Positions 10,162-20,049 of a stretch of DNA of 56,346 bases are shown one piece after another. The notes under the pieces were generated by a model. That model was not told the DNA's origin and ran no database searches. It saw only the letters and a list, made by a program, of their open reading frames with translations. The DNA is from Paenibacillus farraposensis (lineage in GTDB: Bacteria > Bacillota > Bacilli > Paenibacillales > Paenibacillaceae). The position numbers and the translations under genes were made by a program. The stretch lies in contig NZ_JAFFQR010000003.1 of the NCBI RefSeq assembly GCF_020736845.1, positions 1 through 56,346 on the forward strand. Direction: 5' to 3'. The stretch's first letter is position 1. Each line of letters starts with the position of its first letter.

Positions 10162-10170
10162 ATTATACCA
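10162..10170 (-). promoter_or_regulatory. Extended -10 promoter element upstream of fbaA
   Basis: Minus strand TGGTATAAT: a perfect TATAAT (10162-10167) with the TG extension, 67 bases upstream of the fbaA start. No good -35 box stands at 16-18 bases. Confidence 0.6.
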
Positions 10171-10295
10171 CAACCCATGTTAAATACTAAACAAGCTTTT
10201 GTATATCAACACTTACAAAAATCACGCTCAGGACGCCGTTTAATCATGGAATTGTATAAGGAGAGGATTTACTTTCAGTATTTCCCATAAACACA

Positions 10296-10326
10296 AACAA
10301 AAAACCCTGTTTAGCTAACAGAGTCC
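10296..10326 (-). terminator. Terminator after spo0F
   Basis: Minus-strand hairpin ACTCTGTT-AGCT-AAACAGGGT followed by a T run, 18 bases after the spo0F stop. Confidence 0.85.
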
Positions 10327-10343
10327 CAACCAAAGTGACTGAT

Positions 10344-10712
10344 CTAATCACCCCTGAGTTGTTTGTTCACAGCAATTCGCATTTCGTCAATATCGAATGG
10401 CTTGGTAAAATGCATAAGCGCACCCAGTTCCGTCGCCTCTTTAATCATGTCCAGTTCTCCGTATGCTGTCATCATAATAACCTTGATATCGGGATGCATC
10501 GCTTTTAAATGCTTCAAAATCTCAAGTCCATCCATACCCGGGATTTTCATATCAAGCAGAACCAGATCAGGTGGTTCCTTTTCCACAATTTCAAGTGCAA
10601 TTTTGCCGTTCGCTGCTTGGAAGGTCTCATAACCCTCACTTCCGAATACTTCCATCAGTAAAATTCGTATTCCATTCTGGTCATCGACGATTAATACTTT
10701 TTTCTTTTCCAA
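10344..10712 (-). CDS. spo0F: Sporulation phosphorelay response regulator Spo0F
   Basis: Spo0F is the single-domain receiver that takes phosphate from sporulation kinases and passes it to Spo0B and on to Spo0A. The 122-residue protein has every receiver landmark at the B. subtilis positions: Asp10-Asp11, phosphoacceptor Asp54, Thr82 and Lys104. No output domain follows. The start is TTG with AGGAGG eight bases before it. A near-perfect sigma-H promoter lies upstream. A KinA/KinE-like kinase encoded at 43457-45733 is a plausible phosphodonor in the same window. Confidence 0.95.
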   Translation of the reverse strand: MEKKKVLIVDDQNGIRILLMEVFGSEGYETFQAANGKIALEIVEKEPPDLVLLDMKIPGMDGLEILKHLKAMHPDIKVIMMTAYGELDMIKEATELGALMHFTKPFDIDEMRIAVNKQLRGD

Positions 10713-10806
10713 TGTTTTAACCTCCTAGGATCTTAAAACGAGGATCGTGCAGCTATTGCCATAACAGCGTCCGATGACGTACAATATCCATCCCATACCT
10801 AAAATT

Positions 10807-10836
10807 ATATTCGCTCCTGCAAAAAGAAAATCCTGC
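10807..10836 (-). promoter_or_regulatory. sigma-H promoter of spo0F
   Basis: Minus strand GCAGGATTT, a 12-base spacer, then AGCGAATAT. Both boxes match the sigma-H consensus (RnAGGAwww and RnnGAATww) at the standard spacing. The element is 95 bases upstream of the spo0F start and no other gene is near. In B. subtilis spo0F also has a sigma-H promoter, so entry into sporulation would raise Spo0F in the same way here. Confidence 0.85.
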
Positions 10837-10884
10837 TCTTATACATAATTGTGGAATATTCTTTCACATTCAGGAAACATGGGG

Positions 10885-10913
10885 TAAAAAAAAGACCCCT
10901 AAGGGGTCTTTTA
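10885..10913 (-). terminator. Terminator after pyrG
   Basis: Minus-strand AAAAGACCCC-TTA-GGGGTCTTTTTTTT, ten bases after the pyrG stop. The stem is flanked by A and T runs, so it could stop transcription from both sides. Confidence 0.9.
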
Positions 10914-10923
10914 AGCCGTTGCA

Positions 10924-12528
<1,605 letters not shown>

Positions 12529-12679
12529 TCAAAACCCTCCTAGATAAAATGCAAAATTCAGGCGACATTATGATGTTATCGTAACCCGTTTGCACAGATT
12601 ATCATCCATGAAGAAGGCAGCGGATTTATTTTCCACACCGCCGCCCTTAGCCCTCTTTCATGAGTGAAAACACCCCTAT

Positions 12680-12718
12680 AAAAAACAAAAAAGCACTCCC
12701 GTAGTACGGGGCACTTTT
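12680..12718 (-). terminator. Leader attenuator hairpin of pyrG
   Basis: On the minus strand AAAAGTGCCCCGTA pairs with TACGGGAGTGCTTTT (one bulged A and two G.T pairs) and is followed by a TTTTTTGTTTTTT tail. It begins about 41 bases after the predicted +1, inside the pyrG leader, and rpoE has its own terminator further upstream. The 5' arm holds GCCCC, which could pair with a poly-G 5' extension and open the hairpin. Confidence 0.8.
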
Positions 12719-12754
12719 ATACAAAAAGCAAACATATAAATGAATCAATCATAA

Positions 12755-12794
12755 GCCCAAGCAATAGTTTACCCCGTGTTCAGGCCCCTGTCAA
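12755..12794 (-). promoter_or_regulatory. pyrG promoter with GGGC initiation site
   Basis: Minus strand TTGACA (12789-12794), a 17-base spacer, TAAACT (12766-12771), then seven bases to GGGC (12758-12755). Starting at GGGC is the hallmark of B. subtilis pyrG control: when CTP is low, polymerase stalls before position +4 and adds extra G residues. Confidence 0.85.
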
Positions 12795-12885
12795 GGAAGT
12801 TATCGGTCTTAATTTGCCCATTGAACAGGATTGGAATGAATCTGCCTGAAAGCTCCAAATCAGAAGGGTGCAATAAAAAAGGTCA

Positions 12886-12914
12886 CAAAAAAGGGGAGAA
12901 CCTATCTCCCCTTC
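12886..12914 (-). terminator. Terminator after rpoE
   Basis: Minus-strand GGGGAGATAGGTTCTCCCC followed by six T residues, ten bases after the rpoE stop. Confidence 0.9.
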
Positions 12915-12924
12915 CCATTTGTTC

Positions 12925-13467
12925 CTAACGAAGCGAATCGTCGTCGTCATCCAACGAATCCTCGTCAGCTTCATCTTCCGTATCGTCCTCATCATTGAGA
13001 TCTTCGTCATCTATGACTACGTCATCATCACTATCGTCATCTTCACCATCGAACAGCTCATCTTCGGCGTCCTCACTATCTGCATCGAAGTCGTCATCAG
13101 AGTTGTAGGTCTCTTCATCCTCATGATAGTCGTCTTCGTCTTCATCGTCTTCGTCGTTAATAATACGAGGACGCTTGCCGCCTGTCAGGGCATCTTCGGA
13201 TTTATCAACCGGATACCAACGTTTCAAGCCCCACAGATTCGTACCGACACAGGCAAAACGCCCGTCAATGTTGATTTCAGTATATAGTTGAGCAATTACG
13301 TCATTAATTTCTTCTTCGGACAAGCCACGCAATTTGGCGACTTCATTCATCAGGTCACGGTAATAATATGGAGTATTGGCCGCTTTCAATACCATAAATG
13401 CCAAATCCACCATTGGAGTCTCGTGGACTTTCTCCTGGTCAATTTTTAAGTTGAGTGGGGTACTCAC
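12925..13467 (-). CDS. rpoE: RNA polymerase delta subunit
   Basis: Delta binds RNA polymerase, speeds core recycling and reduces non-specific binding. The 180-residue protein has the N-terminal globular HARE-HTH domain (about 10-95, with TPMVDLAFMVLK-like helix and YYRDLMNEVAKL) and a C-terminal half made almost wholly of Asp and Glu (about 105-178), as is typical. The start is GTG with AGAGGAA upstream. It stands in front of pyrG as in B. subtilis, but has its own terminator. The repetitive GAT/GAA codons of the acidic tail make long open frames on the other strand that are not genes. Confidence 0.96.
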   Translation of the reverse strand: MSTPLNLKIDQEKVHETPMVDLAFMVLKAANTPYYYRDLMNEVAKLRGLSEEEINDVIAQLYTEINIDGRFACVGTNLWGLKRWYPVDKSEDALTGGKRPRIINDEDDEDEDDYHEDEETYNSDDDFDADSEDAEDELFDGEDDDSDDDVVIDDEDLNDEDDTEDEADEDSLDDDDDSLR

Positions 13468-13652
13468 CTAGGGACACTTCCTCTCACACGTAATTCACAA
13501 GAACATGTTTCAGTGCACACACGATACATGCAATACTAACATATCCATTATCAAAACTAAGTAAAACCTATTTGGAAGCAAATTGCAAGTTAAACATGAG
13601 CAACATTATAATTTCCAGAAATATCTTTGCAAACAAGCCCGGTTAACGTAAT

Positions 13653-13678
13653 AAAAAAGACGGGGTCAACCCCGTCTT
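13653..13678 (-). terminator. Orphan terminator between rpoE and the subtilase gene
   Basis: A perfect 10-bp stem (AAGACGGGGT with ACCCCGTCTT, two-base loop) followed by six T residues on the minus strand. No minus-strand gene ends just upstream of it; the subtilase next door is on the plus strand. It may shield rpoE from antisense or read-through transcription, or be left from an older gene order in which argS directly preceded rpoE. Confidence 0.75.
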
Positions 13679-13878
13679 CGACTGTACCCGCTTCGGGAGG
13701 CGCCCCCCCAAAGTTGTTGCACAAGAGCTTATGCCCTCCATGTATCGTATGTGTCCTCAATTACTTTGACACGACAAGCAGGCCTATTTCCATGAAAATG
13801 GGGCAGGTTTCCCATGCAGCCGCTTACGCTTGCTCATACAATACCTCAGCATGGCTCATCGGAGGGGGACCGTCTCAA

Positions 13879-15042
13879 ATGGACTATCCGAGTTTTTTGC
13901 AGCGTCTGCATGAGGGTATTTCGGAGCCGTCCGGCAGTGGACGGCACAAACAGATTATTACGTTCGATAAGCCCCACCAATACTGGGAGTGCCTGTCCTA
14001 TCTCAAGAAGATGAAACCCGAGCTTGCGGGATTGCGGCAAGTACAACCAGCCCGACTGATCCGCGCTCTAATTGCCCCGCTACCAGGGAGAGAAAGGCTG
14101 GGTAAATATCATAACGGCGTTACCGTTGAAGAAGATACGCGCATAAAGATTCACGGGGAGACAGCCCCTATACCGAGAGCAGAAAAAAAACTGGCCATGC
14201 CTTGGGGAGTCAAGCAGGTCCGTGCATACAAGGCTTGGCCTTCCTCGACAGGCAATCGAATCAGAATCGGCGTGATCGACACAGGAGCGGATTTCCAACA
14301 TCCCGATCTCCGCCATTCGCTGGCCAGAGGTATAAATCTGCTCAACCGGACAATGCTGCCTTATGACGATAACGGTCATGGTACCCATATTGCCGGCACT
14401 ATCGCGGCATCCAACTATGATGAAGGTATGGTCGGCGTAGCGCCAAGGGCATTAATTCATCCTGTAAAAGCATTTGACCATAACGGAGCCGCCTACGTCT
14501 CCGACATTATTCTTGGTATCGACTGGTGTGTGTTAAACCGTGTCGATATTATCAATATGAGCTTTGGTATGAAATCACGCAGCAAGGCACTGCTGGATAT
14601 GGTGAATAAAGCATATCATAACGGCATCGTGGTCGTTGCTTCTTCAGGCAATGAGGGCAAGCGCCGCAGTATTGACTACCCGGCTCGCTATTCCCAGACC
14701 ATCTCGGTCGGAGCTACTGACAAATACAGGCGTATCGCGCCTTTCAGCAATCGGGGGCAATTTGTGGACATATACGCCCCTGGCGAGAAAATCGTCTCCT
14801 CCTGGATACACGGCAGGCATCACGAAATGAACGGCACCTCTATGGCTACCTCCCATGTGACCGGGAGCATTGCACTCCTCCTTTCCCTGAGACCGGAACT
14901 GGGGCCTGCGGAAATCAAAGCACTGCTCAAGCGCACCGCCACTCCGCTGCGCCTTCGTAAAAGCACTGGGCGCAACTTGCTCTCCACCAAGCTCGGGGAA
15001 GTAGATGCCTTCCGATTAATACAGGAGGGCATGAAATCATAA
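13879..15042 (+). CDS. S8 family serine peptidase (subtilase) without signal peptide
   Basis: This is a subtilisin-like endopeptidase of 387 residues. The triad is complete: Asp134 (VIDTGADF), His167 (NGHGTH) and Ser321 (NGTSMATSHV), with oxyanion Asn258 (SSGNEG). The open frame extends upstream to 13627, but GGAGGGGGA lies nine bases before the ATG at 13879 and the upstream part overlaps a terminator, so the short form is chosen. The first about 110 residues have no signal peptide or membrane helix and could act as an inhibitory propeptide. The protein may therefore be cytoplasmic or leave the cell by another route. It is the only plus-strand gene within the rho-argS block, which suggests later insertion. 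Confidence 0.9.
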   Translation: MDYPSFLQRLHEGISEPSGSGRHKQIITFDKPHQYWECLSYLKKMKPELAGLRQVQPARLIRALIAPLPGRERLGKYHNGVTVEEDTRIKIHGETAPIPRAEKKLAMPWGVKQVRAYKAWPSSTGNRIRIGVIDTGADFQHPDLRHSLARGINLLNRTMLPYDDNGHGTHIAGTIAASNYDEGMVGVAPRALIHPVKAFDHNGAAYVSDIILGIDWCVLNRVDIINMSFGMKSRSKALLDMVNKAYHNGIVVVASSGNEGKRRSIDYPARYSQTISVGATDKYRRIAPFSNRGQFVDIYAPGEKIVSSWIHGRHHEMNGTSMATSHVTGSIALLLSLRPELGPAEIKALLKRTATPLRLRKSTGRNLLSTKLGEVDAFRLIQEGMKS

Positions 15043-15174
15043 TGTACTAAACAATCGAACAATGTCATAATGAGCAGCCATTCGTGATAGGTTGGGCAAC
15101 GTTTCCTGCTAAACGGTTAACGTGGCTCCCGGCTCTAGCGAGTGAATGGCTTTTAAAAGGTCTCTGTGACCAGC

Positions 15175-15417
15175 TCAGCCTTCTTCTATCAGCTCATTGC
15201 ACACCAGATCAGTCTGCGGCTTGGTTGCATGTACGAACACAACTTGCTTGCTTGGCAATACTACCAGCATGCGCCTTACATCCGGCAACCCCTGATGCAC
15301 CTTATATACCCTGTGCCATACGCTGCAAGCATCCTTTTGCCCGGCACGTTCCAGTAAATGCTGGCCAAATGAACCACTCGCGGCATGCCCGGTCAAAATA
15401 ATACCATGGCTGTTAAG
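15175..15417 (-). pseudogene. Possible gene relic downstream of argS
   Basis: A minus-strand open frame of about 80 codons reads like protein (GIILTGHAASGSFGQHLLE, then DVRRMLVVLPSKQVVFVHAT). It has no ATG and no ribosome site; only a TTG at 15396 is available, and the frame opens right after the argS terminator. It may be the C-terminal remnant of a lost gene, or an unexpressed chance frame. No family is recognised. The rest of the 15043-15424 interval holds nothing else that I can support. Confidence 0.3.
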
Positions 15418-15424
15418 CTCATGC

Positions 15425-15484
15425 TAAAAAGGAACCGGACGCGCCACCCGCTGATAAGGGTGGTACGGACGGTTCCTTTTATAA
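15425..15484 (-). terminator. Terminator after argS
   Basis: Minus-strand long hairpin with arms AAAAGGAACCGTCCG... and ...GTCCGGTTCCTTTTT around a GGGTGG/CCACCC inner stem, 34 bases after the argS stop. The A and T tracts allow termination from both directions. Confidence 0.9.
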
Positions 15485-15517
15485 TTATAACGATAATTCC
15501 ATTCGGGCCAGGTCTGC

Positions 15518-17197
15518 TTACATCCGTTCCGGAGCAGACACGCCGACCAGCTTCAATACGTTGGCAATCGTAGTGCGCACCGCGCCAAACAGCGCCAGAC
15601 GAGCCTGTGTCTGAGCGGCATCCTCGGTGATGACACGCTCTGCCTTATAATAGCTGTGAAATAAAGAGGCCAGCTCGTAGACATAGCGAATCATACGGTG
15701 CGGTGCAAAGTTCGCAGCTGCTAAAGCCACTTCTTCCGGCAGCTCGCCGATTTTGCGCAGCAGGTCATATTCGTGCTCAGTCGTCAGCTTGGACAGGTCA
15801 ACCTCCGCCAATGGCAGTACAGCAATACCCTGCTCCTCGGCTTGACGATATACGCTGCACGCACGTGCGTGCGCATATTGCACGTAGAATACCGGATTTT
15901 CATTGGAGGTTGAAATCGCCAGATCCATATCAAAATCCAGATGGGAATCCATGCTGCGCATCGTGAAGAAGTAACGAATCGCATCTACGCCCACTTCTTC
16001 CATCAAGTCTTCCATCGTCACGGCCTTGCCGGTACGCTTGGACATTTTCACCTTTTCCCCGTTCTGGAACAGGCTGACCATTTGGGCAATTAGCACTTTA
16101 AGTTTGTCCGGGTCATTCCCCAGCGCTTCCATAGCTGCCTTCATCCGTGGGATGTAGCCATGGTGATCGGCGCCCCAGATGTTAATGATCGTGTCATATC
16201 CACGAGCATATTTGTCGCGATGGTAAGCGATATCCGGAGTCAGGTATGTGTAAGTGCCATCATTTTTGATCAATACGCGGTCTTTATCGTCACCGTATTT
16301 GGTCGTGTTGAGCCATGTAGCTCCGTCCTTCTCGTAGATTTCATTACGGTCGCGAAGTTCGTTCAGCGCCTTGAGCACCTCGCCATTGTCGTACAGTGAT
16401 GTTTCACTGAACCAGGAGTCAAACGGTACACGGAACCGCTCCAGGTCGCGCTTGATCTTGTTCAGTTCCTTTTCCAATCCATATTCACGGAAATAAGCAG
16501 CGCGATCCCCCGGTTCCATGGACAACAGCGCATCGCCCTTTTCGGCCACCAGCTCTTTGGCAAACCCGATGATATCTTCACCATGGTAACCGTCCTCCGG
16601 CATCTCGGCAGGCTGTCCCAGCTCCTGCAAGTAACGTGCTTCAATAGAACGGCTCATGTTGTAAATCTGGTTGCCCGCATCGTTAATATAGTATTCACGA
16701 GTGACCTGGTATCCGGCATAATCAAGCACGTTGCAAAGAGCATCCCCTACTGCTGCACCGCGCGCATGGCCCAGGTGGAGACTGCCTGTCGGATTCGCGC
16801 TGACAAATTCGATTTGGACTTTTTTACCGGCACCTGCCTGTACACGTCCGTAATCTGCTCCCTGCTCTTGTACTTGTTTAATAACGGTATACAGGTAGCT
16901 CTTGTCCAGACGGAAGTTAATAAAGCCTGGTCCGGCAATTTCCGCGCTCTTAATCGAAGCGGCAGCCAAATCCATATTTGCGATCAGCTCTTCAGCGATT
17001 TGACGCGGGTTCTTCTTGGCAATACGGGTAAGCTGCATCGCAGCATTGGTAGCCAAATCACCATGTGACTTGTCCTTTGGCACCTCCAGTGTAATAGCTG
17101 GCAGCTCTTCACGGCTCACGATTCCGGCAGCCAGGATCGCGGTCTCAATTGCCGAGGCCACCTTTTGATTAATAAGTTCCAATGGATTGATTGTCAT
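15518..17197 (-). CDS. argS: Arginyl-tRNA synthetase
   Basis: ArgS charges tRNA-Arg, a class I enzyme that needs the tRNA for amino-acid activation. The 559-residue protein has an N-terminal Add1-type domain, the HIGH-type motif HLGH (141-144) in [20 protein letters not shown] in [12 protein letters not shown] (near 358), and the C-terminal DALR anticodon-binding domain. AGGAGGAGC precedes the ATG. The ATG overlaps the stop of the DUF1934 gene by four bases, the same ywiB-argS pair as in B. subtilis. No T-box leader is present upstream. Confidence 0.97.
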   Translation of the reverse strand: MTINPLELINQKVASAIETAILAAGIVSREELPAITLEVPKDKSHGDLATNAAMQLTRIAKKNPRQIAEELIANMDLAAASIKSAEIAGPGFINFRLDKSYLYTVIKQVQEQGADYGRVQAGAGKKVQIEFVSANPTGSLHLGHARGAAVGDALCNVLDYAGYQVTREYYINDAGNQIYNMSRSIEARYLQELGQPAEMPEDGYHGEDIIGFAKELVAEKGDALLSMEPGDRAAYFREYGLEKELNKIKRDLERFRVPFDSWFSETSLYDNGEVLKALNELRDRNEIYEKDGATWLNTTKYGDDKDRVLIKNDGTYTYLTPDIAYHRDKYARGYDTIINIWGADHHGYIPRMKAAMEALGNDPDKLKVLIAQMVSLFQNGEKVKMSKRTGKAVTMEDLMEEVGVDAIRYFFTMRSMDSHLDFDMDLAISTSNENPVFYVQYAHARACSVYRQAEEQGIAVLPLAEVDLSKLTTEHEYDLLRKIGELPEEVALAAANFAPHRMIRYVYELASLFHSYYKAERVITEDAAQTQARLALFGAVRTTIANVLKLVGVSAPERM

Positions 17198-17619
17198 GAT
17201 TGTTGCTCCTCCTGTATATGCAAACTGATGGCAAAATGCCCCGAGAAATCCTCAAATACGTACAAATCATAGGCCCAGCTCACATGCCCGGAATATCCAT
17301 CCATCTGGATATCCAGCTTCTGCGTATGCGCAGACATGTTAAGGTTCAAATAAGGCGATCGGTAAAATCCCGGCAATCTGCGGCCAAGCGCAAATGACTG
17401 TTCGGACTGCACCTCGCCATGACGAATTAGCTTAAGCTCATCCGGTCCGATTTTGACCGTATTCCGTGTCGTCCCCCCCTGAGGGCCTTCCAGCGGTTCA
17501 TCGTACCTTATATATAGATGCTTCCCACGCACGATGGCTTCTCCGGGAAGCTCCTGAACCACATCTTCTCCGTCATGGCGACTGTGAAGACGAATTTGGA
17601 CCTTTGCAATGTGTGGCAT
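17194..17619 (-). CDS. ywiB: YwiB-like DUF1934 beta-barrel protein
   Basis: This is a member of DUF1934, small cytoplasmic beta-barrel (calycin-like) proteins of unknown function encoded just before argS in many Firmicutes. Recognisable pieces are [38 protein letters not shown] and the C-terminal [13 protein letters not shown]. An in-frame ATG also exists at 17634; the ATG at 17619 has GGAG nine bases upstream and is chosen (141 residues). The stop overlaps the argS start by four bases, so it is coupled to argS. Confidence 0.88.
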   Translation of the reverse strand: MPHIAKVQIRLHSRHDGEDVVQELPGEAIVRGKHLYIRYDEPLEGPQGGTTRNTVKIGPDELKLIRHGEVQSEQSFALGRRLPGFYRSPYLNLNMSAHTQKLDIQMDGYSGHVSWAYDLYVFEDFSGHFAISLHIQEEQQS

Positions 17620-17727
17620 ATGTTCAAACTCCATTCTATCGCTATCCTACTGTACTACTATATCCAGTTCCTGATTGCAATTCAAATGAGATTTTACAAA
17701 ATGAATAATTATCAATTAACTATAAAC

Positions 17728-18056
17728 TTAAATGGTCTTCCGGTCGGGGTTCCAATTGTGTTCTTCTGTCATCACTGCAACCATCGGCTCGGAGGCTGCA
17801 TACCTGCAACCCAAACCGGTCGTGTTGAACGGTGTTCTGACAATACCTATCTCTATAATTCCTTTGTTCAACAGGTCGAGAATCATGAACGTATTTCCCT
17901 CATGAATTTCAAATTTTACCCCCGCATAGTTTCTATGAAATTCGGAAAGCCTGTCCTTCATCAGGGCTGCACTGGAGGAGGAGACGGTTTTTGCAGCCAC
18001 TGTAATTTGTCAGTCTCTGCAATCGCCAGAAAATATTTGAGATGTCTCAATTCCAT
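17728..18056 (-). pseudogene. Decayed LysR-family regulator
   Basis: A LysR-type regulator reduced to pieces. A good start (GGAGG, six bases, ATG at 18056) gives MELRHLKYFLAIAETD, the classic beginning of the HTH, and then the sequence leaves the family and stops. In another frame the effector-binding domain appears (SSSAALMKDRLSEF, then GIIEIGIVRTPFNTTGL, 17740-17985) and ends early in NPDRKTI. Most of the HTH and the last about 130-150 residues are missing. LysR regulators are often divergent from their targets; here the target would have been the ABC exporter that starts at 18196, so control of that exporter has probably been lost. Confidence 0.85.
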
Positions 18057-18195
18057 CGTGGACCTCCGGGTCTGATATATGTAAAACCTATATCTACAAT
18101 ATATATTAAATATTTTTCATATGGATGGGGATGTGACATAATCATATTCAGTTATCGTATTTGATTCGACGGGCATTATATTTCATTCAGGTTAG

Positions 18196-20049
18196 GTGAT
18201 GGTTTATTTGCTGAAATTCGCTGTTTTTTTGAAGCCTTATAAAAAGGAAAGCATCCTTGGCCCGCTGTTTAAGTTGATCGAGGCCATTCTGGAATTATTG
18301 CTGCCTACCATGGTCGCGCTCATGATCAATCATGGGGTCGGCAAAGGAGATACCCATTATGTGTGGCAGATGGGTCTTTTGATGTTGCTTATGACCGTAT
18401 TGGGCTTTAGCAGCTCTTTGGTGTGTCAGCTTTATGCGGCCCGGGCCTCCCAAGGGTTCGGTACTACGCTGCGCAATACGATATACAAGCACATTTTATC
18501 GTTTTCATACGCGGACCTGGATAAGTTCGGTACTCCCTCGCTTATTAACCGGATCACCAACGATGTTAATCAACTCCAGATGGCAGTGGCGATGCTCATT
18601 CGTCTAGTCATTCGCGCTCCTTTTATTTGTATCGGAGCTATTATGATGTCGATGATTCTGGACGCGCGTCTGGCTTTGGTATTGCTGGCCGCTACGCCGA
18701 TCCTGGCTGTAATTTTGTATCTGGTCATTACGAAGGCTTCGCCGCTTTATCGCTTATACCAGAAGAAGCTGGATCACATCGCCTTGGTGCTAAGTGAAAA
18801 TCTGACCGGAGTACGGGTCATACGAGCTTTTGCCAAAAGAGGCACCGAACGGGTAAAGTTCAACACAGCCTCCGACGATTTGACCCAGACCGCCATACGT
18901 GTCGGTCGTATTTCCGCTTTGCTTAGTCCGGCCACCCTGCTGGTGGTCAACGGAGCTATTATTGCCATCCTGTGGATCGGGGGCATCCATATTCAATACG
19001 GATCGCTCACACAGGGAGAAATCATCGCTTTTATTAATTATATCACGCAGATTTTGCTGGCTCTGATTGTGGTGACCAATCTGATTATTTTGTTCACCAA
19101 GGCTTCTACTTCAGCAGCACGGATTCAGGAGGTGCTGGATACGCAGGCTTCGATCTCCGATACTGCTGCGTCTGAAAATCAGCCGGGTTCTCCCCCTGCT
19201 CCATACGGAGATGTAGTAGACACAGGGTCGATGCAGCCCGATAGTGTCGATGGTATCCAGGCTTCGCTGTCCCAAACAGATCGTATGTCCCGGCAAAACA
19301 CGGTCCCAGCTATCGCTTTTGATCATGTTTCCTTTGGATACAATACAACAGGACAATTGGCGCTTAGCGACATAGACGTAGACATTTATCCGGGTGAAAC
19401 GGTCGGCATCATTGGAGGAACAGGCTCGGGAAAATCGACATTTGTGAATCTCATTCCCCGGTTCTATGATGCGGTGAAAGGCAGTATACGGATCGATGGA
19501 ATCGATGTCCGGGATTACAATCTTACAGAGCTGCGGCAAAAGATCGGTATCGTCCCGCAGAAGGCGCTGCTGTTCACCGGCACCATCGCAGATAATATCC
19601 GCTGGGGCAAGAAACACGCTACCGATGAGGAAGTGGCCCGGGCAGCCGCCATCGCTCAAGCGGAAGAATTTATTGGCAACCTGGCCGGGAAATACGATGC
19701 CCCGATTACCCGAGGAGGGCTTAATCTGTCGGGAGGCCAAAAGCAGCGGCTCACCATTGCCAGAGCTATTGTAAGCAATCCGGAAATCCTCATCTTAGAT
19801 GATTCCTCAAGCGCACTTGATTTTGCAACCGATGCTGCCCTGCGCAAATCGCTACGGGACAACAGCACCCATACGACGGTCCTGCTGGTCTCACAACGGG
19901 TAAGCACCGTACAGCATGCCGATAAAATTATCGTATTTGATGAAGGAAGGATTGCCGGGATCGGTACACACGACCAGTTAATGACCCGTTCGGAAGTATA
20001 TCAGGAAATTAATCGTTCCCAGATCTCAACGCAGGAGGTAGATCAATGA
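18196..20049 (+). CDS. ABC exporter, subunit with degenerate ATP site
   Basis: This is a half-transporter of 617 residues with six membrane helices (about 1-300) fused to an ABC ATPase. Walker A GGTGSGKST (407-415) and signature LSGGQ (511-515) are normal. The catalytic Glu after Walker B is Asp536 (ILDDSSS), and the switch His is Gln567 (VSQRVS). This is the pattern of the non-hydrolysing half in heterodimeric exporters such as BmrC or TM287. An unusual hydrophilic linker of about 45 residues (about 320-365) separates the two domains. Start is GTG at 18196 or ATG at 18199. The stop overlaps the next gene by four bases. The substrate is unknown; multidrug or peptide export is the usual role. 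Confidence 0.92.
   Translation: MMVYLLKFAVFLKPYKKESILGPLFKLIEAILELLLPTMVALMINHGVGKGDTHYVWQMGLLMLLMTVLGFSSSLVCQLYAARASQGFGTTLRNTIYKHILSFSYADLDKFGTPSLINRITNDVNQLQMAVAMLIRLVIRAPFICIGAIMMSMILDARLALVLLAATPILAVILYLVITKASPLYRLYQKKLDHIALVLSENLTGVRVIRAFAKRGTERVKFNTASDDLTQTAIRVGRISALLSPATLLVVNGAIIAILWIGGIHIQYGSLTQGEIIAFINYITQILLALIVVTNLIILFTKASTSAARIQEVLDTQASISDTAASENQPGSPPAPYGDVVDTGSMQPDSVDGIQASLSQTDRMSRQNTVPAIAFDHVSFGYNTTGQLALSDIDVDIYPGETVGIIGGTGSGKSTFVNLIPRFYDAVKGSIRIDGIDVRDYNLTELRQKIGIVPQKALLFTGTIADNIRWGKKHATDEEVARAAAIAQAEEFIGNLAGKYDAPITRGGLNLSGGQKQRLTIARAIVSNPEILILDDSSSALDFATDAALRKSLRDNSTHTTVLLVSQRVSTVQHADKIIVFDEGRIAGIGTHDQLMTRSEVYQEINRSQISTQEVDQ

Noticed and set aside
9022..10290. 422-codon plus-strand open frame
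   Set aside because: It lies antisense to fbaA and the spo0F-side intergenic region, is rich in Phe, Cys and Asn, and has no ribosome site or family features; fbaA on the other strand is certain.
12919..13287. Plus-strand 122-codon hydrophobic frame antisense to rpoE
   Set aside because: It is the complement of the Asp/Glu repeat codons of the delta subunit, which read as Val/Ile/Phe on the other strand.
13627..13878. 84-codon N-terminal extension of the subtilase
   Set aside because: It overlaps a terminator hairpin and lacks a ribosome site, while GGAGGGGGA stands before the ATG at 13879.
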